From positions 274,185 through 338,184 of the forward strand of contig NZ_VAWE01000002.1 in the NCBI RefSeq assembly GCF_005795905.1: a stretch of DNA of 64,000 nucleotides, written 5' to 3'. This document shows positions 17,418-25,614 of the stretch, one piece after another. The notes beneath the pieces were generated by a model. It ran no database searches. It had not been told where the DNA came from and saw only the letters and a program-made list of their open reading frames with translations. Every line of letters starts with the position of its first letter. Position 1 is the first letter of the stretch. A program made the position numbers and the translations under genes. The stretch comes from Streptomyces marianii (GTDB lineage Bacteria > Actinomycetota > Actinomycetes > Streptomycetales > Streptomycetaceae).

Positions 17418-17908
17418 TCCGCCTCCGGAGCACCAGGCAGACGCCCGGAGAGCAAGGCCAGCGCATCAAGCACTTCGGCGGCATGCCGTACCTCGCCGGC
17501 CGTGTTGTCCTCCGTCCGGGTCGCGGCTACGCGGAGGGAGGTGCTGAAGAAGGGGATAACCTTCCGCAGAGAGATCAGCGGCGTCCCGTGCACATCGCAC
17601 TCGGCTTCAAGGCCCCCCACGTCCGGAACCCGGGCCACGTAGGCTCCGTTGGCCGGGTATGAAGGGTCCTGCCACAGGACGAACGCCGCTGACGGCGCCC
17701 CTGCGGTGAGTTCCGAAGCCAGCTCACGGGCGGAGCCGGCCGGCACCTCGGCGGTGCCGTACACGCATCCGAGCTCCAGGCTCTCGGGTGAGGAGCCGAG
17801 GCCGTAGTCGGTCGTCACGTGCCGGGCGCGGAACACGTTGAGCACCGTCGTGATCTCGGAGTCATCGACGGCGTACACGATGACCTGCATCTGGGAACTG
17901 CCGGACAC
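17414..17908 (-). CDS. hypothetical protein, 164 aa
   Basis: Start set at GTG 17908 because AAGGAG lies six bases upstream; the open frame continues upstream without support. Begins VSGSSQMQVIVYAVDD and reads as an alpha/beta protein. Stop is coupled to the methyltransferase start, so the two are co-translated. Family not recognised. Confidence 0.65.
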   Translation of the reverse strand: MSGSSQMQVIVYAVDDSEITTVLNVFRARHVTTDYGLGSSPESLELGCVYGTAEVPAGSARELASELTAGAPSAAFVLWQDPSYPANGAYVARVPDVGGLEAECDVHGTPLISLRKVIPFFSTSLRVAATRTEDNTAGEVRHAAEVLDALALLSGRLPGAPEAE

Positions 17909-18071
17909 GGGAATCTCCTTGAAAGCGGGGAAACTGAAATGGGCACCGCCGCGAGGCGTGATGCCGGAGCCGGGCGGTGCTTGGCAGCAGGCCCCCGGGG
18001 GCACACCGTGGAGACGGCCTCCGGCCCGTCCCGGCCGCTGCGCCATTGACAGCGGCCAGGACGGGCGGTGG

Positions 18072-18833
18072 TCAGCGGCCGGCGAGGCGCCGCATGGTGC
18101 GGGCGTAGTCCTCGGCGCGCGCCTTGGCGATCACTGAGCGGTCGGTGGAGCGCAGAACGATGCCCTCCGGGCGCCCGCCCGCGCCGTCGTCCAGGGCGAC
18201 GCGCGTGCCCGGCAGGCGGGTGGCGAGGAACTCCTGCATTGCGGCCAGGCCGGTGGGAAGCTGATCCGCCGCGACGGTGCCCACACGCGGCGTCAGCTCG
18301 ACGCCGTTGTCCGCGGCCATGAGGGCGAGTTCGTTCTCGTTGAGGAACTGCTGGCCGCCGTGTTCGCGCCACGAACTGATCGCGTGCGCCGGCAGCTCCA
18401 GAACGGAGGAGTCCACCGCGGCGACGTCGAAGAGGCGGAAGCCCACCTGACGGCTGCCGGTGTACTGCTCGCTGGCCTTGGTGATCTTGTCGCCGTAGAC
18501 CTCGAAGAAGTAGACACGCAGTCCCGCTGCGGGGGCCGCGAGCCGGTCAGCCAGCGAGCACAGTGCCGGAACGATTCCGTGGACCGGATTCACGATGCGG
18601 TCGCCCTTGGCGTGGAGAAGGTCCTCCCGGCTGCCGATCGCGTAGTCCCCGTCGGGGAAAACGACGATCCGCGCGTTCGTGCCGTCGACCTTCTCGGTGA
18701 GGACGACGTCGCCGCTGAAGGCCTGCACCTTGTCGAGCAGGATGCCGCGGTCGATCTCGTGGTACGTGGGGATGGGCGGGTACTTCGTCGCCGAGTTGAG
18801 AGCGGCGAGGTCGAGCGCGTCGAGGTCGGTCAA
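18072..18833 (-). CDS. RNA ligase, T4 Rnl2-like
   Basis: 253 aa from a TTG with AAGGAGG five bases upstream. Nucleotidyltransferase motifs: I KVDGTNAR (Lys48 would carry AMP), III FFEVYGDK (109-116), IV PEGIVLR (222-228), V IAKAR (Lys237). The short C-terminal part after motif V fits Rnl2-type dsRNA/nick sealing enzymes used to mend cut RNA, classically tRNA cut by anticodon nucleases. A box-class promoter lies 56 bases upstream of the start. Confidence 0.85.
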   Translation of the reverse strand: MTDLDALDLAALNSATKYPPIPTYHEIDRGILLDKVQAFSGDVVLTEKVDGTNARIVVFPDGDYAIGSREDLLHAKGDRIVNPVHGIVPALCSLADRLAAPAAGLRVYFFEVYGDKITKASEQYTGSRQVGFRLFDVAAVDSSVLELPAHAISSWREHGGQQFLNENELALMAADNGVELTPRVGTVAADQLPTGLAAMQEFLATRLPGTRVALDDGAGGRPEGIVLRSTDRSVIAKARAEDYARTMRRLAGR

Positions 18834-18888
18834 GAAGTCCTCCTTGGAATGCCGGCCCGGCATCGGGGGCAGGGCGCACCCTGCATCA

Positions 18889-18930
18889 CAAGTACAAGGA
18901 CAGGCTATATAGGGCAAGCTAAAAGAGTCA
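18889..18930 (-). promoter_or_regulatory. box-class promoter P4 (minus)
   Basis: Minus strand: box TGACTCTTTTAGC, −35 TTGCCC, 17-bp spacer, −10 TACTTG. Drives the RNA ligase gene. Box is 13 bp from the box of P5 on the other strand. Confidence 0.7.
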
Positions 18931-18943
18931 AATGGTGGCGGGT

Positions 18944-18985
18944 TGACGCTTTGCACTTTACTTATGATGCCGCTCATAGTAAATT
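18944..18985 (+). promoter_or_regulatory. box-class promoter P5 (plus)
   Basis: Box TGACGCTTTGCAC, −35 TTTACT, 17-bp spacer, −10 TAAATT. Drives 19027 and the genes behind it. Confidence 0.72.
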
Positions 18986-19026
18986 AGAGCATGAAGTCCG
19001 GAAGTCGACCCAGGAAGGAACCGCAG

Positions 19027-19191
19027 ATGAAGCCCCGTCTGAGCTACACCAGCAACCGCACACGCGCCGTCGCCGTGCAGAACCTGCGCCGCTCCGGAGC
19101 CAGCGGGGCTCACGCGAGCGGCCCGAAGCGCCAGCGCGACCGCCGCGGATCGAAGAAGGCGGCCATCCGCTTCTCGGCAGCCGCCGGATGA
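19027..19191 (+). CDS. small very basic protein, 54 aa
   Basis: ATG with GGAAGGA eight bases upstream. Starts MKPRLSYTSNRTRAVAV; about 30% Arg/Lys, with RRSGASGAHASG and RQRDRRGSKKAA segments, so nucleic-acid binding is plausible. Stop overlaps the next start (ATGA). Confidence 0.6.
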   Translation: MKPRLSYTSNRTRAVAVQNLRRSGASGAHASGPKRQRDRRGSKKAAIRFSAAAG

Positions 19192-19796
19192 CCAGGAAGG
19201 CATCGCCTGCCCCGCGCCGTCCAGCAGGGAAGGATGCGTCGCCCGACGTACCGCTTGCCGTGATCGTTACGAGGGCGGACGGCCACAGCGTCCGCATCGG
19301 CCCCATCCGCAGACCGGAGGATGCCGCAACCATCCACACCTCGCTGACCCGCCCGACCACTGATCCGGAACAGGCCGCGGCGACCATAGAAATCGCCCCG
19401 TTCACTCCTGACGCACCCCACCTGCCGTTGCTGCCCGCCACGGCCGAGACGGTGCTCAGGCTCATGGACGACGACGCACAGGGGGCCATGGCGCCCTTCC
19501 CCAACGTCTGGCATCGCCTCGTCGCCCAACACGGGCTCAGCGTCGCCGACACGGTGTGGAAGGAGGCGCTCGGACGCCGCCCCAGTGTCTCTTCCCTCCA
19601 GCCTGTGACCGGCGCGCAGCGGCGCGGATCCCTCGCTCAGGCCGACCACCGCTTCGACCGCGCCGTTCGGGAACTGCTTCTGGAGAACGCTGGCCCCGGA
19701 GGCATGTCGCCGGGTGCGCTGGATCGCACCCTGACCGGCATCCGGCGCCTGGCCCACGAATGGGCGCGGTCGCGCCACCCCGTCCGGGACAGCTGA
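19188..19796 (+). CDS. hypothetical protein, 202 aa
   Basis: Coupled by ATGA to the basic protein before it. Basic N-terminal tail, then a beta-rich middle (PLAVIVTRADGHSVRIG) and a helical C-terminal half ending in IRRLAHEWARSR. No known family recognised. Belongs to the P5 transcript. Confidence 0.65.
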   Translation: MTRKASPAPRRPAGKDASPDVPLAVIVTRADGHSVRIGPIRRPEDAATIHTSLTRPTTDPEQAAATIEIAPFTPDAPHLPLLPATAETVLRLMDDDAQGAMAPFPNVWHRLVAQHGLSVADTVWKEALGRRPSVSSLQPVTGAQRRGSLAQADHRFDRAVRELLLENAGPGGMSPGALDRTLTGIRRLAHEWARSRHPVRDS

Positions 19797-19855
19797 GCTA
19801 GCTACCGACCCCGCCGATCCACCCCCTCGAACTCCCGAACCGCAAGGAGAATCCT

Positions 19856-20143
19856 CTGAAGACCGGACTTATTCACGAACTCCATCAGGCCGCCTTCTAC
19901 CTGCGGCCAGACCCGCATGCCCCCGGTGAGTCAGTACCTGTTCTGGCCCTCGGCGGGCTCCGGATCGCCGCCTACTTCACCGCAGACGGCGCCCTGTCCA
20001 TCGACATCGACGGCAGCGAAGCCGTACCCGTCCTCCGCCGGAGCAGCGACGGCGCGTTGGTCGTCAACCTCCGTCAGATCTCCATCCCCGAACAGGGCCG
20101 ACTGCTGCTGAGCAGCGACGGCGACCTGGCCGGGACGATCTGA
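19856..20143 (+). CDS. hypothetical protein with CTG start, 95 aa
   Basis: An AAGGAG site six bases before a CTG marks the start; no ATG, GTG or TTG is in a suitable place. The encoded protein is convincing: LKTGLIHELHQAAFYLRPD, VLALGGLRIAAYFTADG, DGALVVNLRQISIPEQG. It lies 59 bases after the 19796 stop and probably shares the P5 transcript. Gene finders limited to common starts would miss it. Function unknown. Confidence 0.6.
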   Translation: MKTGLIHELHQAAFYLRPDPHAPGESVPVLALGGLRIAAYFTADGALSIDIDGSEAVPVLRRSSDGALVVNLRQISIPEQGRLLLSSDGDLAGTI

Positions 20144-20254
20144 GCCGCAGACAGACCAACGCCCCGCACCGCGTCCGACTCCACCCCCGCACAAGAGATG
20201 CGGCCGGCCCGCCTCACCAGACGCGCCGGCCGCACCACAGGCCTTGGAGGGTTC

Positions 20255-20800
20255 TTGCTCAAGCCGTTCCTTTTCCTCGACGTTGACGGCCCCCTCAACG
20301 TGTTCGAAGCCGCCCTGCCCGGTCCTGACGGCTACCAGTCCCACTACCTGAGGCCACAGTCCTGGCTCGCCCAGTACCCGCACCTCCTGGAAGACGACGT
20401 CCCCGACCTTCTGGTCCGGCTGCACCCCGAGCACGGCGCCGAACTTCTCGACCTTCCCTTCGAGCACGTCTGGGCGACCACGTGGGAAGAGGACGCGAAC
20501 CGGTACATCGGTCCACGCATCGGGCTGCCACCGCTGCCCGTCGTCAACTGGACCGAGCCCAACGCCTTCTCCCTGGACGGCACCTATTTCAAGACGGCCG
20601 ACGTCGTACGCTTCGCCGGCGGGCGCCCGTTCGCCTGGGTCGACGACCAGCTTCACGACGCGGACCGCGACTACGTACGGCGTCACCACCCCGGACCCGC
20701 TCTGCTCTACGACGTCGACCCCAGCGTCGGACTCACCATCGAGGACTTCGAAGCCCTCGCCCAGTGGGCAGGTGAACTCGTGACACCCACTGCACCGTGA
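20255..20800 (+). CDS. HAD-fold protein of the Swiss-army-knife RNA repair type
   Basis: 181 aa, TTG start with GGAGG four bases upstream. FLDVDGPLN (residues 6-14) is HAD motif I with both Asp residues; VWATTWEEDAN and FAWVDDQ/DAD supply later motifs. The actinobacterial single-domain relatives are named after the HAD domain found in RNA-repair polyproteins. Likely phosphatase; RNA end healing is an attractive guess given the RNA ligase 1.4 kb away, but not shown. Confidence 0.75.
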   Translation: MLKPFLFLDVDGPLNVFEAALPGPDGYQSHYLRPQSWLAQYPHLLEDDVPDLLVRLHPEHGAELLDLPFEHVWATTWEEDANRYIGPRIGLPPLPVVNWTEPNAFSLDGTYFKTADVVRFAGGRPFAWVDDQLHDADRDYVRRHHPGPALLYDVDPSVGLTIEDFEALAQWAGELVTPTAP

Positions 20801-20842
20801 CCTCTGCCGGCCGTCACGACAGCAAGCGGCGCACCGCGCCCG

Positions 20843-21499
20843 CTACCCGCGGTTGTTCACGAAGCTCACCAGCCCGGCAGCGGTGAACCCAAGGCCCCGA
20901 CCCCGGCGGAACTCCTCCAGTCTTGCGCCATCCGTGTACTGGCCCGCCGGCATCCCCGGCGGGGTGCGTACTCCGAGCTGGATCCCGTAGAGGCAGAGCA
21001 CGAACCCGGTCGACAGCGCGGACGAGATCCAAGCGGGGTTGAAAGGGACCGCGATCCGCGAGAACACCCCTCCGTCAGGACTCCGCAGCTCCAGCCTCTC
21101 GTCGGCCAGCCTGTGCAACGCCCACCCGTCCGCCGGACGCAGCACGGCGAACCCGAGACCGAACCGCTCCATCCCCAGTTGGATCGCAGCCTCCGCCTGC
21201 TGCTCTCGTGGCGGCTCACCAGGCGCCTTTATCATCAAGGCGCGTGCCGGCTCGAACAGAGCCGCTGGCAGCTGCCCGGACTCGCCCGGGTCAACCGTCA
21301 CTGCTCCGGACTCGGGGTCGATCCCGCTGGCGACCTGGCCTAGCTGCAGCGCGGGGTCATCCCAGAACGTCACCCGACCGTGGTCATCCACCGTGTCGGC
21401 CACCGCGGCAACATGGGACGCCAAACACGCCTCATCGACTGGCCGGCCGTCGGCCTGGAACCGACTGCGCCGCTGCTTCTTCAGCTTGTACCTGCCCAC
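20843..21499 (-). CDS. hypothetical protein, 218 aa
   Basis: GTG start with GGAGGACC upstream. Lys/Arg-rich start (GRYKLKKQRRSRF), then a mixed alpha/beta protein with LPAALFEPARALMI, AEAAIQLGMERFGLGFAVL and VSFVNNRG at the end. Single gene, convergent with the HAD gene. Family unknown. Confidence 0.65.
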   Translation of the reverse strand: MGRYKLKKQRRSRFQADGRPVDEACLASHVAAVADTVDDHGRVTFWDDPALQLGQVASGIDPESGAVTVDPGESGQLPAALFEPARALMIKAPGEPPREQQAEAAIQLGMERFGLGFAVLRPADGWALHRLADERLELRSPDGGVFSRIAVPFNPAWISSALSTGFVLCLYGIQLGVRTPPGMPAGQYTDGARLEEFRRGRGLGFTAAGLVSFVNNRG

Positions 21500-21743
21500 G
21501 TGGGTCCTCCGATCGCGTCGTGTGCCCCGAGACGCCGGTCGACGGTGCGAAGCACGTCAACACGGATCGGGGCCGTCCACGCATGCTCGAACGGAGCTCC
21601 TGTGGACAGAATCTGCGCTGGGAGGGCCTGACTCTGGTTTGCGAGCGCCCGACGCAGCCAGGAGACGAGGTCGGCTCACCGGAGGCGATACCGATCACAG
21701 TCGCCAGGACGCCCGCCTGCCCGCGCGCCAGGCGATCTAGTGT

Positions 21744-22379
21744 GTGCTCATGTCACGCAAAGGAACTGCAGCTCTCGTCGTCCTTCTCGGTATCGCCGCC
21801 CTCACCTCCTGCTCGTCCGACGGCTCGCGCGAGGAAGCGGACAAGCCCATCACGAAGCAACTCGGGCAGAGCGAGATAGCGCAGGCCCTTCCGGGCGCCG
21901 GAGAAGTGCTCTCGGGGTGGGAGCCGTACAAGGGCAAGAGGATCACCTCGGACGGCACGTACTGCACATCCTCAGACAGTACGACCGCCTCCAAGGGGTG
22001 GGTCCGCGGAGGCTCCGCGTGGTTCACCTACAACGGCTCCACCAACAACATGATGGACATCGGCATCTGCCTGTACGACTCGCCGGAGAACTCCACATCC
22101 GCCTACGCGGCGTGGCGGGGCAAGGAGTCGGACAAGGAGGAGGCGCTGAAGAAGAAGGTGGGGGAGGAGTCGGTCCTCGTCGTCAATCCGGGCCTGAGCA
22201 AGGACTCGATCTACGCCTTCGCACGCTCGGGCAACGTCAACGTCCGCGTGAAGATCGACGGGACGGGAGGCGACACCACGGGGGTCCAAGACGTCCTGGC
22301 GGCCACGATCAAGAGGCTGCAGCAGGTGCAGGACGGCGAACGTGCCACGGCTACTGCCGCGGAGCAGGCCGAGAAGTAG
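21744..22379 (+). CDS. secreted lipoprotein, 211 aa
   Basis: Signal peptide with positive MSRKG, hydrophobic AALVVLLGIAA and lipobox LTSC (Cys23), so it is lipidated and held on the outer face of the membrane. The mature part is Gly/Ser/Lys-rich with YCTSSDSTT and WFTYNGST segments. GTG 21744 or ATG 21750 are both possible starts. Resembles the many small Streptomyces lipoproteins of unknown role. Confidence 0.75.
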   Translation: MLMSRKGTAALVVLLGIAALTSCSSDGSREEADKPITKQLGQSEIAQALPGAGEVLSGWEPYKGKRITSDGTYCTSSDSTTASKGWVRGGSAWFTYNGSTNNMMDIGICLYDSPENSTSAYAAWRGKESDKEEALKKKVGEESVLVVNPGLSKDSIYAFARSGNVNVRVKIDGTGGDTTGVQDVLAATIKRLQQVQDGERATATAAEQAEK

Positions 22380-22935
22380 GCCGTCCGACCAGCTCCAAAC
22401 CGGGAAGCGCCTCCTGGCCGCGTTGCTCGTCCCCAGGGGCGTGGGAGACGGAGCGAGCCTGGCGGCCCGCCTCAACAGCCAGATCCGCGCCCGCAGCAGC
22501 CTCACCGTCCTTCGGGCACGGGCAGCGGCACCACCACACACACGGCTCACCTCCGGGGCGAACTACGAGGGTGGCGACAGACTGCCCGCGATGGTTGTGC
22601 ACCGTCTCGGCGTTGTCACAGGCATCGGGGCGGCCCTTCCGCCGATGCAGGCAGTTGTCGCAGCGTCCGCCGAGGCAGTTCCAGCAGGTGCCCCGCTCGC
22701 AGAAGGACCACCGCCAGAATCCCCAGGCGTACCCGTCGTCGATCCGGTGGAGGAAGGAGGGCCACACCTCCGTACGGACCCAGGCGCCCTCGGCTTCACT
22801 CATCGGCGAAGGGTTGGGCACCGGGTCGACGAGACCGAGGTGCAGCATGCGGTGCAGATACAAGGTCTGCGCGCGGGCAACGACTTCACGCTCGGCGGCA
22901 GTGAGGCGCCGCTGAGGACGCCGGAGCACAGTCAC
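22351..22935 (-). CDS. zinc-binding protein, DUF6248-like
   Basis: 194 aa, coupled by ATGA to the DUF262 gene before it. Core: AEGAWVRTEVWPSF, WGFWRWSFCERGTCWNC, GRCDNCLHRR, NAETVHNHRG and WWCRCPCPK, a conserved Streptomyces layout that I recall as DUF6248. At least eight Cys and two His can bind zinc. Function unknown; the fixed pairing with DUF262 may matter. The 3′ end overlaps the lipoprotein stop by 29 bases. Confidence 0.65.
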   Translation of the reverse strand: MTVLRRPQRRLTAAEREVVARAQTLYLHRMLHLGLVDPVPNPSPMSEAEGAWVRTEVWPSFLHRIDDGYAWGFWRWSFCERGTCWNCLGGRCDNCLHRRKGRPDACDNAETVHNHRGQSVATLVVRPGGEPCVWWCRCPCPKDGEAAAGADLAVEAGRQARSVSHAPGDEQRGQEALPGLELVGRPTSRPAPRQ

Positions 22936-23540
22936 CGCTCCTCCAGCGCATCGGACATGACCCGGGCCGCGTTATCCATGTCGGCCGGGGTCTGCGGAGT
23001 GCCTCCTCCGTTGACCAGCAGGTAGATGTTCGCCTCGTCCGTGACCGTGGGCACCTTGGCCATCGCGATGGAGAGGTGCGCCCTGTTGGAGAACTTCAAC
23101 TGGGCCGGCCTGCTCAGCCCCGAGTAGCGAACGTATGGGCCGTCCGCGGTCTCCTCAGTCTTCACCACGTCGGCCGCCGGGAACCACGAAGCCGGGACGG
23201 CGAGTTCACCGTCGTACCACAGGTACGCCGTCGTCACACGCTGCTTGCCGTCGATGCAGGCGTACATCGGCTCACCGCGGTCCGCGGGGTCGTAGCCGTT
23301 GGCTACCTTCCATTCCGGTGTGGTGCGGTCGTTGAAGATGACCACACCCGTCGGGGTTCCCGTGATCCATGACCGGATGAGCGCGACACGCTGGTCCTCC
23401 GCCCAGACGTCCCCGCGCTGATAGGCGGGCGCGAGGTCGAGTCCGAAGGTGTGGCGGAAGCCGCCGGCGATCTCGCGAGGGGAACGATCGGAGCTGCGCA
23501 GGTTGCGATGCTCGAGCGGGCTGGTGGTCTGGCGGCTCAA
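22932..23540 (-). CDS. DUF262 (ParB/Srx-like) protein
   Basis: 202 aa from a TTG with AGGAG five bases upstream. PAYQRGDVWAEDQRVALI, then CIDGKQRVTT (DGxQR) and VNGGGTPQT are the DUF262 signatures. The fold belongs to the ParB/sulfiredoxin superfamily; relatives include GmrS-type NTP-using parts of modification-dependent restriction systems. The nuclease partner (DUF1524/HNH) is absent, so this is a stand-alone DUF262 protein. Promoter at 23646-23687. Confidence 0.82.
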   Translation of the reverse strand: MSRQTTSPLEHRNLRSSDRSPREIAGGFRHTFGLDLAPAYQRGDVWAEDQRVALIRSWITGTPTGVVIFNDRTTPEWKVANGYDPADRGEPMYACIDGKQRVTTAYLWYDGELAVPASWFPAADVVKTEETADGPYVRYSGLSRPAQLKFSNRAHLSIAMAKVPTVTDEANIYLLVNGGGTPQTPADMDNAARVMSDALEER

Positions 23541-23645
23541 GGGGACTCCTGGGGACTGTCGTGACGCTTCTGCGGTCGCGGTGCCTGGTGTGCAGCCCCG
23601 GGAGGAGCAATAAGAGGGCGGGGAGACACATGGATCGTGGGCACT

Positions 23646-23687
23646 AATGTACCTACATGGGCATGTAGAGGCAAGCAAAAAGAGGTG
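23646..23687 (-). promoter_or_regulatory. box-class promoter P6 (minus)
   Basis: Minus strand: box CACCTCTTTTTGC (weaker match), −35 TTGCCT, 17-bp spacer, −10 TACATT. The spacer contains a perfect 7-bp inverted repeat (CTACATG, CATGTAG). Drives the DUF262 gene. Confidence 0.65.
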
Positions 23688-23713
23688 GCAGGGTTCGCCT
23701 CCTTCGTGTGCCT

Positions 23714-23747
23714 CCGTGAATGCCTCCATCGATGGAGGCATTCACGG
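23714..23747. promoter_or_regulatory. 34-bp perfect palindrome, likely toxin-antitoxin operator
   Basis: Each 17-base arm mirrors the other exactly (left arm CCGTGAATGCCTCCATC). It lies 13 bases before the antitoxin start and so can be the autoregulatory operator of the pair, or also a hairpin in the RNA. Only 27 bp from promoter P6. Confidence 0.75.
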
Positions 23748-23760
23748 GTACAGTGGATCC

Positions 23761-23964
23761 ATGCCGAAAATCTCCGTGGATCTCAGTGCCGAGGAGCTGG
23801 CCCGGGTGAACGCGCACGCCCAGAAACTGGGCATGTCCACTCGCTCCCTGGCCAAGCATCTTCTGGTCACAGAGGCAGACCGGGCGCGCTTCCTCGATGC
23901 CGCGCGTACCGCTTTGCCCACCGCTCTGGAGGCCGTGAAGGACGCGCCCGAGGGTATGCGGTGA
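23761..23964 (+). CDS. antitoxin of Fic/Doc-type pair
   Basis: 67 aa, MPKISVDLSAEELARVNAH followed by a LGMSTRSLAKHLL helix: a short beta strand plus two helices, as in ribbon-helix-helix DNA-binding antitoxins. Its C-terminal tail would cover the toxin. Overlaps the toxin start (GTGA). Operator palindrome lies just upstream. Confidence 0.75.
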   Translation: MPKISVDLSAEELARVNAHAQKLGMSTRSLAKHLLVTEADRARFLDAARTALPTALEAVKDAPEGMR

Positions 23965-24341
23965 GCCCGATCGTCTACGTCGACCCTGGCTGGCTGCTCG
24001 CCATCCAGGAGGAGGTCGCCCCCCGGAACATCGCCATCGCTGACTGGGGAGCGCTGCACTGGACCGGCAGCGCGCACCGGTATGAACAGATCGCCGGGCA
24101 GCCGTACTACGAGGACGCTGCGTCCCGAGCGGCCACCTTCCTTCATCACGCTCTGGTCATGCGCCCCTTCGAGGACTACAACCTCGTCGTCGGGTACGCG
24201 GCCGCCGATGCCTACCTCCAGATGTCCGGGCACACGGTCACGGCTAAACCGGACGCCCTGTGGAGCCTGGCGGGAGCAGTCCGTGCCGGGGAGGAGGACC
24301 TCCGCGGGGTCGCCCGCGCCCTCCGCGCCTGGATCTCCTGA
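23961..24341 (+). CDS. Fic/Doc-family toxin
   Basis: 126 aa. The helix-loop RPFEDYNLVVGYAAADAYLQ corresponds to the Doc active-site loop HPFxDGNKR, with His replaced by Arg as in a subgroup of Streptomyces toxin components. ATFLHHALV before it supplies the preceding helix. Doc kinases inactivate EF-Tu by phosphorylation; with the altered loop, activity here is uncertain. Translationally coupled to the antitoxin. Confidence 0.72.
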   Translation: MSPIVYVDPGWLLAIQEEVAPRNIAIADWGALHWTGSAHRYEQIAGQPYYEDAASRAATFLHHALVMRPFEDYNLVVGYAAADAYLQMSGHTVTAKPDALWSLAGAVRAGEEDLRGVARALRAWIS

Positions 24342-24344
24342 GCC

Positions 24345-24757
24345 CGCAGCCTGCTCCTGTCGCAGTTGAGGCCACGCAGCAACTGCCGGAAGTGCGGCGA
24401 GAGGCGAATGTTGCCCCTTGCCGACGGCGCGGAGGGTGGCCCATTCACCTTCGGGATGGGCCGCAGGGGCCACAGGCAAGCCGTCGACATCGCCGGCGCG
24501 GAACAGCGGCACGCGGACGGTCCCGGCCCGCGGGGTGCCGAACCGTACCTCGACAGCGTCGGCCGGCGTGATCCACTTCAGTCGAACCAAGTGGTCGAAA
24601 ACCGCCGGACGGACAGCCGCTGCGCGGCGTGGGCGGGGCCCAGCGGGGGTGCGGGTGGCCACCAGCTGGGCGAGATCCTCGCACGAGCAGACGAGGTCCA
24701 CCGGGTCGGGTGGGCAGGGCCCGACCGGGGTGCCGCACCGGCGGCAGCGGGCTACCC
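24345..24757 (-). CDS. zinc/wHTH-like protein with unclear start and end
   Basis: Minus frame with CRRCGTPVGPCPPDPVDL, LVCSCEDLAQLVA, then FDHLVRLKWITPADAVEVRFG, which looks like a short helix-turn-helix. It overlaps the tail of the 24752-24991 gene, but the expected start reads GTA, not GTG. The frame has no stop before 23742, far into the antisense toxin-antitoxin genes, so the natural 3′ end may have been lost. Coordinates mark the protein-like part. Confidence 0.45.
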
Positions 24758-24991
24758 GACCGCGATCGGCTGGATGCGATGGAAGCAGGAGCGCGTCGTG
24801 CCCAGCTCGTCGTCGCTCAGGCCGCACGTACGGCACAGGCGCCGGGTGTCGCCGTCGCCGAGTGGGGGTGCAATCTCGGCGAGCAGGGTTCCGCACCGGG
24901 CAAAGCGCGCGCTGTCGATGGCGTAGGACGGGTCTTCCAGGTGGACGATGACGCGCCGGTCGTCGTTCGCCCGGTACCAGACGGCCGTCAT
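24752..24991 (-). CDS. small zinc-binding protein, 79 aa
   Basis: MTAVWYRANDDRRVIVHLED; Cys33, then CRTC (Cys53, Cys56) and Cys69/His71 can form one zinc site. Start coupled by ATGA to the gene before it. Member of a minus chain of small genes from 25557 to about 24345. Confidence 0.6.
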   Translation of the reverse strand: MTAVWYRANDDRRVIVHLEDPSYAIDSARFARCGTLLAEIAPPLGDGDTRRLCRTCGLSDDELGTTRSCFHRIQPIAVG

Positions 24992-25557
24992 GCCGAGCGC
25001 CTCGCCAGGGAGGCGCTGCTCGTGGTGTCAGGGAGCACGAGCTCCTGCCACTGCTCACCGTCCCACACCTGCCAGACCTCGGGAGCGGGCTGGTGCCCGG
25101 AGAGTTCCCGGGCCAGCTGACCCATGTACGGGTAGTCGCCCCTGGCAAGCCAGACAGCGGGGACCTTGGCCTCGATGATGTGCTCGGTGTACCCGTCGGC
25201 GTCGAGCCCGCGCAGCAGGCTCGACCGCTTGCGCGCGTTCCGCTTGGCCGTACGTGCCAGGTCGTACTCGTCGATGAGGTGGTCGTACACCTCCTCTTCG
25301 CCGATCGGTTCGCCCTTCCAGCGGCAGGCGCGCGTGAATTCGGCCATTCCCTGGCGTCCGGTGCGGTCTGCCGGGGCGAACCAAGTGCCGCCGCCGCAGC
25401 CGTCATTCTCGATCACTCCCACGAGAGCGCGGCCCTGGCGCACGTTCGCGCTGAACGCGACGCCACAGCTCATGGTCACCTGCTGGAGGCTGGTGATCCG
25501 GTAGCGGGTGTGCGGCACTTCGAGACCGGTCAGCGGCAGAGTGGTCAGGTTGGTCAC
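24988..25557 (-). CDS. hypothetical protein, 189 aa
   Basis: GTG start with AAGGAG upstream. TNLTTLPLTGLEVPHTRYRI, then GRALVGVIENDGCGGGTWF and a helical RTAKRNARKRSSLLRGL segment, ending in PEVWQVWDGEQWQ. Family unknown. Confidence 0.65.
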   Translation of the reverse strand: MTNLTTLPLTGLEVPHTRYRITSLQQVTMSCGVAFSANVRQGRALVGVIENDGCGGGTWFAPADRTGRQGMAEFTRACRWKGEPIGEEEVYDHLIDEYDLARTAKRNARKRSSLLRGLDADGYTEHIIEAKVPAVWLARGDYPYMGQLARELSGHQPAPEVWQVWDGEQWQELVLPDTTSSASLARRSA

Positions 25558-25614
25558 GCAGTCTCCTTCTGGTGGGTGCAATTCGTGAGGTAGGGCCGGG
25601 ACTGCCCGTGAGGG

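Noticed and set aside
22932..23540. Complete GmrSD-type restriction system
   Set aside because: Only the DUF262 part is present; no DUF1524/HNH partner next to it.
24988..25557. RNA or DNA polymerase fragment suggested by several charged motifs
   Set aside because: No catalytic Asp pattern in proper order; left as unknown.
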